Positions 44,557-54,855 of a stretch of DNA of 64,000 bases are shown here, in pieces. This DNA comes from Plasmodium coatneyi (lineage: Eukaryota > Apicomplexa > Aconoidasida > Haemosporida > Plasmodiidae). Positions within the stretch are counted from its first letter, which is position 1. Each line of letters starts with the position of its first letter. The position numbers were made by a program, and so were the translations under genes. The notes under the pieces were generated by a model. It had not been told where the DNA came from. It saw only the letters and a list, made by a program, of their open reading frames with translations, and ran no database searches. Location: assembly GCF_001680005.1 (NCBI RefSeq), contig NC_033559.1, positions 744,001-808,000 on the forward strand, in the 5' to 3' direction.

Positions 44557-47500
44557 ATGGATGAAAATGACGATGTTCCAAAAAAGGGGTAAGTGTGGAA
44601 AAAGAAAGTTCATGTATGCATGCGTGCGTGTCTATGCGAATGCATTCTGTGCTACATCGCAAAGGAAACAAACCCGTTTGTTTTTTCTATTGCCTTCATT
44701 TGTGTGAAAGAGGTTGGTATGCACACCTGCCACTTTTTACACATTGCTCATTTTGAGCATGCGCTCCAAGCGCAGTTAATAGACTAGAGGAGAAAATGCG
44801 TGTGCCAGTGCTCATCCAATCCGTCGGACGAAACGGGGTGGAAGAGAAAAAATCCTACCAGACAAACGCGCTTAAACACGCACAGTTGCTAACTTGTGTT
44901 CACAGCGCCAGTTGTGCAACTTTTGTTGGGAGTAATATTCAGTAGTTCGTTGCACACCTCGTCTCTTTTGCCTTTTCTCTTTTTTATTCTACTTATCTAC
45001 GTGCTCAAAAATGATGCAGTAGTTCGTCACCATCAGCTTTGTCACCAACGACGGCGCGATTTAGTTTTCTCGACCTAGCTTTCGGCTGCAAAGTTAGGAT
45101 GAGATTCCCCTTCATGTGAGCGGAAAATACATGCGTGCACTTTTTGCCACGACCCACCCACATTTCAGCAATGAACGGAATAAGAAGAAGGCAATTTTTT
45201 CAAATGACGAATTCTCGGGGGAAGACACTTTGATGGAGGTACGGTACCAGTGAACGGAGTCTCCGTTTATGGCAGAATTGTGAAGTTTTCTCAACTTGGT
45301 TGTTTCGCAATTTTTTTTTTTTTTTTCTGACCACCCCACCAGGAACACCTCCAACTGAGGGAAAAACTCTCAGAAGACATTGAGATGATAAAGTCCTCGC
45401 TCAAAAACAACCTCGTTTGTAGCACATTGAACGACAATGAAATATTGACCCTGTCTAATTACATGCAATTTTTTGTTTTCAAGAGTGGAGACCTGGTGAT
45501 AAAGCAGGGCGAGAAAGGTACCATCACAATTGCATTGATTACACTCGTGTGAATGTGTACTCATTGGTCTTTTTTTCTTCTTGTGCATTCTCCTTGCGTC
45601 TATTTAAACTTTCGACTCGGCTTGCTTGACACCACCACAATGATATATACATATATACACACATACATTCCTCCCTCCCTTTTGAAGGATCCTACTTCTT
45701 CATTATAAACAGCGGCAAGTTCGACGTGTATGTGAATGACAAGAAGGTGAAGAGCATGGGGAAGGGGAGTTCCTTCGGGGAAGCAGCCCTAATTCACAAC
45801 ACTCAGAGAAGCGCAACGATCATGGCTGAGACGGACGGGACGCTTTGGGGTGTGCAGAGGAGTACATTCAGGGCAACACTAAAGCAACTGTCTAATAGAA
45901 ATTTCAACGAAAACAGAAGTTTCATCGACTCTGTTTCTGTATTCGATATGCTAACGGAAGCACAGAAAAATATGATAACCAATGCATGTGTTATTCAGAC
46001 TTTTAAACCGGGAGAGGTAATTGTAAAGCAGGGCGATTATGGTGATGTGTTGTATATATTGAAGGAAGGTAAAGCCACAGTTTTTATTAACGATAAAGAA
46101 ATAAGAGTACTTAACAAAGTAATATAACTGAGTGAGGTCCCTTCAGGGGGGGCGCTTACGCGTGCAAGGGTGGGCTATCTGCCTGCATGTGCACCATTCA
46201 GCGCGTTGATGCGACCATGAGGTTACGCTGGGGGGCGTTCCTCGGTCGCCACAACATTTAGATTACTTCGATACGCGTCCATTTGAATTTTGTTCATTAC
46301 TGGTTGGTCCGACATTCGTATGAATGACCACCCGGCTGAAGACTCCCCAAATGTGGAACGCAAATTTTATTTTATATATTTTTTTTTTTACCCCCCTTTG
46401 GCCAATGTTGGTCCTACCTGTTAGGGATCCTACTTCGGAGAACGAGCTCTGCTGTATGACGAACCGAGAAGTGCCACGATCATAGCGAAAGAACCCACGG
46501 CGTGTGCATCGATATGCAGAAAGCTGCTAAATATAGTGTTGGGCAATTTACAAGTTGTCCTATTTCGCAACATCATGACGGAAGCCTTACAACAGAGCGA
46601 AATTTTTAAACAATTCAGTGCAGAGCAGCTAAACGATTTAGCAGACACAGCCATTGTTAGGGATTACCCAGCGAATTATCACATTCTTCACAAGGATAAG
46701 GTTAAGTCGGTTAAGTATATCATCGTGTTGGAAGGGAAGGTGGAGTTATTTCTGGATGATGAATCTATAGGGATACTTACAAGAGGAAAATCCTTCGGGG
46801 ATCAATACGTCTTAAATCAGAAGCAGAAGTTTAGACATACGATTAAGTCGTTGGAAATTTGTAAAATTGCTCTGATCACAGAATCATGTTTGGCGGACTG
46901 TCTAGGAGACAACAACATAGATGCATCGATAGACCATAACAACAAAAAAAGCATCATCAAAAAGATGTACATTTTTAGGTACCTAAGTGAGAAGCAATGC
47001 AATTTACTTATCGAAGCGTTTAGGACTACCCGCTATGAAGAGGGGGATTATATAATTCAAGAAGGAGAAGTGGGTTCAAGGTTCTACATAATAAAAAATG
47101 GAGAAGTAGAAGTAACAAAAAATGGAAAGAGACTACGAACATTGGGGAAGAATGATTACTTTGGGGAAAGGGCTCTCCTATATGATGAACCCAGAACAGC
47201 ATCCATCATCAGTAAGGCAACCAATGTGGAGTGCTGGTTTGTGGATAAAAGTGTGTTTTTGCAAATTATTCAGGGACCCATGTTAACTCACTTGGAGGAG
47301 CGAATAAAAATGCAAGACACCAAAGTGGAGATGGACGAATTGGAGACTGAAAGAATTATAGGTAGAGGTACATTCGGAACCGTTAAGTTAGTGCACCACA
47401 AACCGACACAAATTAGATATGCCCTAAAATGTGTCAGCAAAAGAAGTATCATTAATCTAAATCAGCAAAATAATATAAAATTGGAGAGGGAAATTACTGC

Positions 47501-48281
47501 AGAAAATGACCACCCATTTATTATTAGACTTGTGAGGACATTTAAGGATGCCAAGTGTTTTTATTTTTTAACGGAGCTAGTTACTGGAGGAGAGTTGTAT
47601 GATGCTATTCGAAAATTAGGTTTACTTTCCAAACCTCAGGCACAATTTTACTTGGGGTCCATAATTCTAGCCATAGAATATCTACACGAGAGGAATATTG
47701 TGTATCGAGATCTAAAGCCAGAAAATATTCTTCTAGATAAACAGGGGTATGTAAAACTAATCGATTTTGGTTGTGCGAAGAAAATTCAGGGGAGGGCCTA
47801 CACACTAGTTGGCACTCCTCACTACATGGCACCGGAAGTTATTTTGGGGAAAGGATATGGATGCACTGTGGATATATGGGCATTAGGAGTATGTCTGTAT
47901 GAATTTATTTGTGGCCCCCTCCCATTTGGTAATGACCAAGAGGATCAGCTGGAAATATTCAGAGATATCCTAACAGGGCATTTAACCTTTCCTGAGTATG
48001 TGTCCGATCAGGATAGTATAAATTTGATGAAGAGACTGCTGTGTAGACTGCCTCAGGGACGAATTGGATGTTCCATAAACGGGTTCAAGGATATTAAGGA
48101 GCATGCCTTCTTTAGCAATTTCAATTGGGATAAGCTGGCGGGGCGTTTACTAGACCCCCCTCTCGTGTCCAAAGGAGAGACATACGCTGAGGATATTGAC
48201 ATTAAGCAGATCGAGGAGGAGGACGCACTGACCGAAGGAGAACCCCTCGACGGGGATGACAACTGGGATGTGGACTTTTGA
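44557..48281 (+). CDS. PKG: cGMP-dependent protein kinase
   Basis: Ser/Thr kinase at the centre of Plasmodium cGMP signalling, needed for egress, invasion, gametogenesis and motility. Five exons: 44557-44588, 45169-45238, 45343-45517, 45688-46118 and 46425-48281; all phases close, 2565 nt, 854 residues. The sequence follows P. falciparum PKG as I know it, with one extra residue. Four cyclic-nucleotide-binding domains precede the kinase. Binding-loop motifs are FGEAALIHNTQRSATI (A), FGERALLYDEPRSATI (B) and FGERALLYDEPRTASI (D). The third (FGDQYVLNQKQKFRHT) is degenerate, so it should not bind cGMP. Kinase: Gly loop GRGTFG (549-554), small Thr619 gatekeeper (FLTELVTGG), YRDLKPEN with catalytic Asp665, DFG at 683-685, LVGTPHYMAPE, and an acidic C-terminal tail ending DNWDVDF. 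The small Thr gatekeeper is the known determinant of sensitivity to selective PKG inhibitors. Confidence 0.97.
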
Positions 48282-48812
48282 AGAACCCCCCTAGTAAGGG
48301 TAGCTGCGTTGGGGCAGAAGCGCTAGCTGATGGTTAATGCACATTGTACATGTGTGCAGTGGTTGTCTTCCACGATGATGCATCAAAAAGATGAGGAGAC
48401 TTATAAACGATTTTGCGGCGCTTTTTTTTTTTTTTTTTTTTCTCCCTTTTTCGGACGCACCCGCGCGTGCGTATCTATTTGTGCATAAAAGGAGTCCCAC
48501 ATTTATGCAGCCCCTCTGCGTTTGGTTAGTTCGTTAGTTTTTTCTTTTTTTTTTTTTTTTTTTTGTTCACATAACGAAGGATGTGCAACTTGGACCTTCG
48601 AACAACTTCGTCAATTTGTATTTTTTTTTTTTTTTCGTGCAGCGCGGTTAGCTGGGTGGCGGTTTGGCTAGTTGGCAAATGAGGGGAGGGAAGAAGAAAA
48701 CAAAAAAAAAAAAAGGTAAAATGGGGCGGGTGGCCTGCCCGGTTGTCCGGCTGGCTGTGCCCCTGATTGGTTGCTTCGATAAATGATCGCTTAGCTTTGC
48801 AACCGCTCCACC
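48282..48812. other. Intergenic between convergent PKG and GTPase genes
   Basis: 530 bp that hold the two 3' UTRs. Three poly(dT) tracts (48421-48440, 48546-48564, 48620-48635) and one poly(dA) (48701-48714). No gene seen. Confidence 0.55.
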
Positions 48813-50105
48813 CTATAGTAGTCCGCGGAATGGCGCGGGTCCCGCACACGCGTCGACGGCGGGAGGTTCCGCAGAATTGAAGTCAAAGTAGGTGACAAAG
48901 TCGTCTGTAGAGCGGGGCACATTGTCCAGGCAAATGCGCCCAAACAGCCCCAAGCGAAACATATCTATAAAATAACGGCAGCCACCATTCATGTCTAGGT
49001 ACTTATAATTCCTACACAGGTTCAACTTGGTTGCAATAACATTGCAGACAAAACGAATATCATTGGTTGGTTCTTCCAAGCCGATAATCTTAACGTAGTT
49101 AAAATTCATCCTCTTATTTAGAGTATACAAAATGTAGTCTCCTACATACATGTGGTCGTACTTGTATTCGAGGGCATTTCCTATGGCACATAACTTGAGG
49201 CTAATTTCTTTGTCTTCCATTTTGGGTAAATAAATCCCCGGGGTGTCAATAAAGTAGAGCAGGGGGTTGTTTGAAACCTTATACGTGTCGACCATCTGAG
49301 TAGTCCCCGCAAGGACGTTCGTCTTGGCTCTCTTCCTATTCACTTCGAAGGCGATCTTGTTATTTTTATGTCCATACTTGGCTAAATTATGCGTCACATC
49401 CTTAAAGGAGTTAATAATGCTGGACTTGCCAACGTTGGGTAATCCCACTAGTAAGGTAAATAATCCGAGGCTCCTAAATTGGGGCTTCATTTCTCTACAC
49501 AGGTCCCTAATTTTAGAGATGCTTTTATTAAATTTGGCTGACGTCAACAGGCACATATGTTTTGTCTTTTCCTCTATTATGCTTTTTGCATTTAGGGCTA
49601 CTTTCTTGGGGATTAAATCTGCTTTGTTCAGAATAATGATGCGTTTTTTGTCTTTGCTCTTTTTTTCTATGCTCTCCATGATGAAGTCGTTCGTGCTAGT
49701 GAAGGGTAGCCTGGCGTCTCTCACTTCAATGATCAGATCACAGACGTCTATTTTTTTTTTTATGCTTAGGGAGGACTTGTGCATGTAGTTTGGGAAGCAC
49801 GTAATGTTTGCGTCGAATATGAATTCGTCTCTGCATACGAAATTGGTAAATCTGCGGCTCACCCGTCTTTCTCCTCCCTCCAGGGTGGTCATACTATCAC
49901 TGCCACTACTACCATTATTACCATCGAGGGGGGTTCCGCGGTTGATCACCCCGTTGGGGTGGACACTCATTGGCTTGTTTCCTTCCCCATTCTTTGCACG
50001 CTCTAAGCTGGTTCTTAGAAACACATCCTCTAACTTCGGCCCGAGTTCCTTTTTCCACACACTGATGGATGAGCTGCCCCCATCCTTTCCAGTTCCCTTC
50101 CCCAT
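48813..50105 (-). CDS. Circularly permuted GTPase, MTG1/YlqF type
   Basis: 430-residue ribosome-assembly GTPase, single exon, ATG at 50105. The G motifs appear in the permuted order G4-G5-G1-G2-G3: NKAD at 160-163, SAK at 189-191, GLPNVGKSS at 221-229, AGTT at 266-269 and DTPG at 287-290. The family lead-in is also present: CFPNYMHKSSLSIKKKIDVC for the FPGHM-type motif, then IEVRDARLPFTSTN. Members of this family help assemble the large ribosomal subunit in bacteria (YlqF/RbgA) and mitochondria (MTG1). Location here could be mitochondrial or apicoplast; the first ~85 residues are Gly/Ser/Asn-rich and give no clear targeting signal. The C-terminal part (about 310-420) is the usual all-helical tail. 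All nucleotide-binding residues are kept. Confidence 0.92.
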   Translation of the reverse strand: MGKGTGKDGGSSSISVWKKELGPKLEDVFLRTSLERAKNGEGNKPMSVHPNGVINRGTPLDGNNGSSGSDSMTTLEGGERRVSRRFTNFVCRDEFIFDANITCFPNYMHKSSLSIKKKIDVCDLIIEVRDARLPFTSTNDFIMESIEKKSKDKKRIIILNKADLIPKKVALNAKSIIEEKTKHMCLLTSAKFNKSISKIRDLCREMKPQFRSLGLFTLLVGLPNVGKSSIINSFKDVTHNLAKYGHKNNKIAFEVNRKRAKTNVLAGTTQMVDTYKVSNNPLLYFIDTPGIYLPKMEDKEISLKLCAIGNALEYKYDHMYVGDYILYTLNKRMNFNYVKIIGLEEPTNDIRFVCNVIATKLNLCRNYKYLDMNGGCRYFIDMFRLGLFGRICLDNVPRSTDDFVTYFDFNSAEPPAVDACAGPAPFRGLL

Positions 50106-50728
50106 GTGCGTAAACTATTCCGGGGGCATAATAATAATAATAATCCTGCAGTAACTCTTGAGTGGGGAGTTGCCACTTCTGTTACGTTGCCTTTCTATAG
50201 GAAGGACTACTGTTGTGCCCACGAGGAGCTACCTCCCTCCTTTTTTTTTTTTTATCTTCGCTCTATGCCCCTGTTTAAATTTCTCTTCACAGGAGTGAGT
50301 TCCCCAGTTTGTGTAGCCATTTTCATCACAAAGGGGAAGTACATAATCCCCTTGGGTAGGGACGGAAAGGAAACGCTAATCAGGTTTGCTAAGGATAGAA
50401 AAACCGTTCGCTTTACAAAAAAAAAAAAAAAAACTACACACAAGCAAAATAAATGCGAATAAAAATGACCCACTTAGCAAACACGATGCACAAATTTGAA
50501 CTCGATAGGGTTCTGCAAATGTGTGCTTTTTCGAAGGATAATTTGACGAGCACACCGGTTATGGCGCAAATGGGTGGGGAAGAGTGGGAACTCAACGGCG
50601 CACCTATGCATATCCCTGTTGTAGTAGTGCGGAATGCTTCCCCCTTGTGCACACAGATTGGAAACGCCCTCACTTGGGCATTCCACACAACGGATCTCCA
50701 CAGGTGTATACACAAATCGCATCGTTTT
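50106..50728. other. Intergenic between same-strand genes
   Basis: About 620 bp upstream of the GTPase gene and downstream of the 918-residue gene. It includes an ATA microsatellite at about 50130-50143, and A/T tracts at 50239-50252 and 50418-50433. Nothing else recognised. Confidence 0.5.
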
Positions 50729-53485
50729 CTATTTTGTGAACGCGTTGGTGATGAAACGGTGTGGCCGCTCTGGTTTGGACTTTCCCCATGTTTTCTCTCC
50801 TTCAACTTTTTCCATTCGTTCACGAATACAAAAACACACATAATTCACGTAGTGCATGAGGTGACGAACATTTTGTACGTCGATTGGATCATTCGGTAAA
50901 TCCTGATCACTGTACTGAGCAACTCCATTGGGGGTAGTTCCCCTGGGCATATTTTTCCCACCTGAGTTGTTCATTTCGTTAAGCACATGCGAAGAACTGT
51001 TGAAATGACCAACTGTTACGCAGTCCTCACTGCTGCCCCAGAACCGAGAGGCACTCTCCACGGAGTCCACGTATGCGCCCATGTGACTCACGATGTTACG
51101 CCCGTATAGCAGCGCAAGCTCGAACTGGTTGCGGCGGAGGGGGCGATGCTCCTCTTCATCGTCATAACCATCTTCATAACAGTCATCTTTGACTCCCTTT
51201 TCTTCTACCCCCCAACGGGTACTCACAATCACAAAGTGCAGGTGTGTGTAAATGTGCTGCACAAGGTCGAGCACCGCCGCAGCGCCACTACACCTAAGAT
51301 ACCCCCACCACTGCAACCTGTGGAAGGAGTAAACTAGCATATCTTGTAAAAATTTCTGGCAAAGGTTTAACAGGATGGTGCACGTACTGATGTCCCCCAA
51401 ATCTTGTTCCCTCTTTAGGTAATACCTTTCCTTCAAGTAGCTGAAAATCTTCTCCATTTTTTCTCCATACTGTGGCGCAGCTGCATGTATCCAGTTTGCA
51501 TTTTCCCCATTGGAGATACTTGACTGGTTCAAGCACTTTTCCCCGTTTATACCGATTTCCCACTTTGGGGACTTACACATACCGCTATGCACAAAACGAT
51601 TATACAGCGAACGGTACATCTTTGCCAAATTAAACGTTACGTATTTTTCCTCCACCAAGTGAGCAAAACAAACTTCTAAAAAGGAAATTTGCTTGGGGGA
51701 GATGATTGGACACGTGTTATACATGAGGGTGACTAGGTTGTTCATTTTTATGTAGTACATTTTTTTTTCTAAAGTGAGAATAATTTTCTCGTTCACTTGG
51801 TTCATGAGGGAAATATTCCCCCTATGCGGGTTTCCATCGTGCAGGTCCACCTCATGAAAATCCTGCCCCTCGCAGATTTGCTCAAACGGTTGGGGAGGAT
51901 TGGTGTCAACTTCATCTTCCCTTTTTGTGCTTCCACTTTGGGTGTAACTCGCTTGGCCCACACATTCCCCCTCCTGCATAGCCTTTCCACTACGCCACCA
52001 CGTGATCCTCCTTAACTCCTTCTTCAGCAGTCTATTTATATACACGTATAAGTAGGACACATGCTTCAGGTTCATATTATGCAAATCCGCTTCGAGTAAA
52101 ATGTGCACCAGAGTGGAAAATTCTTCATCCTGGTCCGTTGCCTGATGTATCTCCCCCTTCGCTAACTTCCCCTGTGATTTCTTTCGTAGTCCCTCCCTTT
52201 TGAGGAAGCTACCCAACACGTTGTTCAGCTCCGTCTGCTCATACAACTCCACGTGCTCAATTATGCGGTCAAATAAAAACTGTTGCAATTCCCTGTCGCC
52301 TAACTTCACGATGAATTTAAAGAAGGGGGGAGTTACTTTCCCATAGTTCGTCACTTCCCCGTTTAGCACGTTTTTCAAAATGGTCCTGTCTAAATGGGTC
52401 AGGTGTTTCTTCTGCTTGAATAGGACTTGGCACAGTTCGCTGGTGCAGAAAGTTGAGTGGGCAGTTACTGTAGTGGTTGATTCATCCGTCCGGTAAAAAG
52501 ATGGTGTTGATGCGTATGTCGGTTTGCTCCCCTCCTTTGCGTGCCCCCCCAGCTCCATCCTCAACAAATTATAAAAATATCCCTGAAGGTAATTTCCTAC
52601 TCGTAGAAACTTCTTTGACAAAGAATGAAAATTGGTCATGCAACTGAGGAGGTAGAACTTGTTTAACGAACTGAGTGTCTTCACCCCGTTTTGAAAAAAA
52701 TGACACATCTGTATGATGAGCTCCTTATCCACCATGTTCACCTTCGACAGAAGGTATGCCCAATGAAGGAGGGTATCCACTCTGGTACTTCCATCCTCTG
52801 GACAACCCCGAGGCATACCCCTTAGTGTCCTTTTCAGTAGAGCCAGCACTGTGGTGGTCATCTCACTTTTTCTTTTCTCCTCTACCCTCAGGTTGCTTTC
52901 AATTAGCAGCTTAAATATAATCATCGTATGTTTGAGCCATATGTATTGCAGGTGGTTCAAATGGACAGTTGTGTTCATTCTGCTGTTTGAATCATCTGGG
53001 AGGTTCTTACTTGGCTGTTTTTTTTTTAAAATTAATCTGTCCGTATGTTTGATTAGCTGGACCATGGGAAGGTCTCCATGTTTATTAACGCTTCTACCAT
53101 TCGCACACTCATTTGTGTTGCTTACTTTTTTTTCTTTCCCTTCCGCCTTTTTCTCCCCATTGGATGGTTCTCCCTTGCAAACCACCAAGCGACCATTTTT
53201 TTTTTCCCTATGAAATGCCCGGATATATTCCTTTAACAAATCCACTGCTATCTTATCGTAGCTTTTCCATTTGGAGGTGGCTTTGTCATTTGGGTCATCG
53301 TGGGTGCGGACCCCATCTGTACAATGAGACTTTCTCCCCCCCTGGAGACATACTCCTCCCCTGTTTCTACCATACACTATGCGATTCAAAAGGTCATTTA
53401 CCCTACTATGTATTTCCTTCTCAACGTAGATGTGCGCCCACCTATTGGCACCTGCCCCATCGCTGAAAATCTTTCCTACCGCCAT
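50729..53485 (-). CDS. 918-residue conserved-looking protein, unknown
   Basis: Single-exon frame with ATG at 53485 in a good context (CCGCCATGG), not assigned to a family. It is Leu/His/Lys-rich and mainly helical, with paired amphipathic segments (for example LSTLVHILLEADLHN-type, VSYLYVYINRLLKKE, LVTLMYNTCPIISPKQ, TCTILLNLCQKFLQDML) separated by charged, low-complexity inserts. This resembles the helical-repeat organelle RNA-binding proteins more than any enzyme, and also the 841-residue protein on the other side of PKG; both points are inference. No signal peptide, membrane helix or catalytic motif is visible. A cluster of acidic residues (DGYDDEEEHRP) lies near residue 780. Length, composition and an uninterrupted frame make it a real gene. 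Confidence 0.85.
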   Translation of the reverse strand: MAVGKIFSDGAGANRWAHIYVEKEIHSRVNDLLNRIVYGRNRGGVCLQGGRKSHCTDGVRTHDDPNDKATSKWKSYDKIAVDLLKEYIRAFHREKKNGRLVVCKGEPSNGEKKAEGKEKKVSNTNECANGRSVNKHGDLPMVQLIKHTDRLILKKKQPSKNLPDDSNSRMNTTVHLNHLQYIWLKHTMIIFKLLIESNLRVEEKRKSEMTTTVLALLKRTLRGMPRGCPEDGSTRVDTLLHWAYLLSKVNMVDKELIIQMCHFFQNGVKTLSSLNKFYLLSCMTNFHSLSKKFLRVGNYLQGYFYNLLRMELGGHAKEGSKPTYASTPSFYRTDESTTTVTAHSTFCTSELCQVLFKQKKHLTHLDRTILKNVLNGEVTNYGKVTPPFFKFIVKLGDRELQQFLFDRIIEHVELYEQTELNNVLGSFLKREGLRKKSQGKLAKGEIHQATDQDEEFSTLVHILLEADLHNMNLKHVSYLYVYINRLLKKELRRITWWRSGKAMQEGECVGQASYTQSGSTKREDEVDTNPPQPFEQICEGQDFHEVDLHDGNPHRGNISLMNQVNEKIILTLEKKMYYIKMNNLVTLMYNTCPIISPKQISFLEVCFAHLVEEKYVTFNLAKMYRSLYNRFVHSGMCKSPKWEIGINGEKCLNQSSISNGENANWIHAAAPQYGEKMEKIFSYLKERYYLKREQDLGDISTCTILLNLCQKFLQDMLVYSFHRLQWWGYLRCSGAAAVLDLVQHIYTHLHFVIVSTRWGVEEKGVKDDCYEDGYDDEEEHRPLRRNQFELALLYGRNIVSHMGAYVDSVESASRFWGSSEDCVTVGHFNSSSHVLNEMNNSGGKNMPRGTTPNGVAQYSDQDLPNDPIDVQNVRHLMHYVNYVCFCIRERMEKVEGEKTWGKSKPERPHRFITNAFTK

Positions 53486-54855
53486 GGCGCCTTTATTCTA
53501 CGCTTCCAGCATGGTGAACGCGACTTACCCCCCGCGCGATTAACTCTGGGTGGGTAAGGCTACCGTAATGGTGACACGAATATTTTCCATTTCTCTTTTT
53601 TTTTTTTTTTTTTCTTTCACCACGGTGTGGGGGGCTCACCTAAAAGTGCGCAACGCAATGTGGAGGGAATGCACTACGATTTGGGCTTCATTTTTTTTTT
53701 TTTTTCACCCCTTGAATGTTGTTAAAATAGGTCAACCTTAGAAACATCATTTTGGGGAACACCCTCTCCCTGTGCCAATTCGACCCTTTAGGAGGCACCC
53801 AAAACGACAGCGGCAACAAGGAACTGCTACTCTATAACACATGGGGTATGTTACAGTAACCATCAGTTTGTGCATATTTAGGCCAAGGGTTTTTTACTCT
53901 ACCCCCCAAATGGGAGTTCCTTCCTTATAGGGTACTTTAACCCCGCAGGTCGGAGAACCGATCGATAAGCTCAACACCGTCCATTCATTTGTCGAAGCGG
54001 TGTGTCTGTCTCACCCTATAACCATATGGCGAAAGATATGCCAAAAAAAAGAAATAGCGAGTTGGGCTGGATTAAAAATTTCAAATGTTAATTTTTAAAA
54101 TACCAAATTTAATTAAAAAAAATTAAAAAAATATATATATAATAATAATAAAATATATTTTTATTTTTATAACTTCATTCAATTCTTTCACCCTTTACGT
54201 AAAAAGCGCAATTATATGAAAGGGAAAAATAAGGGCACTTTTTATAATCTCTTTCTTAAATAATCAAATGGATACATAAACATATATATAAGCATACACA
54301 CGTGTACCAATATATATACAATTATGTATACGTACTGAATTGGAAAGCTGAAGCGAAAAAATAAAAAATAAAAATAAATTGGAAAAATGGGAGAAAAAAT
54401 TAAGTAAAATCACATATTAAAAGGGGGGAAATGAAAAAATAAATACATGGTCGTTTAGACGCCGCAACGTGGATGCAGATCGTTCCGCAACTACACTTGG
54501 CAGAAAGTGAAAAAATGAAAAGTTAAAAAATGAAACGTGAAAAAATGAAAACTCAAATCTGTCAACAGGGGAAAAATTAAATAAAATTCTGGTAAAATTA
54601 ATTCAAGCAAATTATATATCATATGGGAAATTTTTAATTTGTCTGTGCGAATAGGGAAACGCAAAGAGGGAGAGAGAAAAAAAGAAAAAATTAGCTAGTC
54701 AGCCAGTTAGCCCGATCAGACGGGGGAAGTGTTGGCTGGTGTGCAAATCAACAGATAAGAGTTCAAAAATATAATGTCGGGGGATCCGCAGTGGAGTTGT
54801 CTCATCTTGCAAAGTTCATATGCCGCTTGTGTCCACGCCACGGTGCCACACCTCC
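53486..54855. other. Intergenic, 3' of PTEX150
   Basis: About 1.4 kb. The left part, up to 53900, is moderate in GC and serves as the 5' region of the 918-residue gene. From 54050 to 54700 the DNA is very AT-rich with short microsatellites (TA near 54130, ATA near 54140-54150) and repeated GAAAAAATGAAAA words near 54505-54555. This is probably the PTEX150 3' UTR. No gene seen. Confidence 0.55.
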
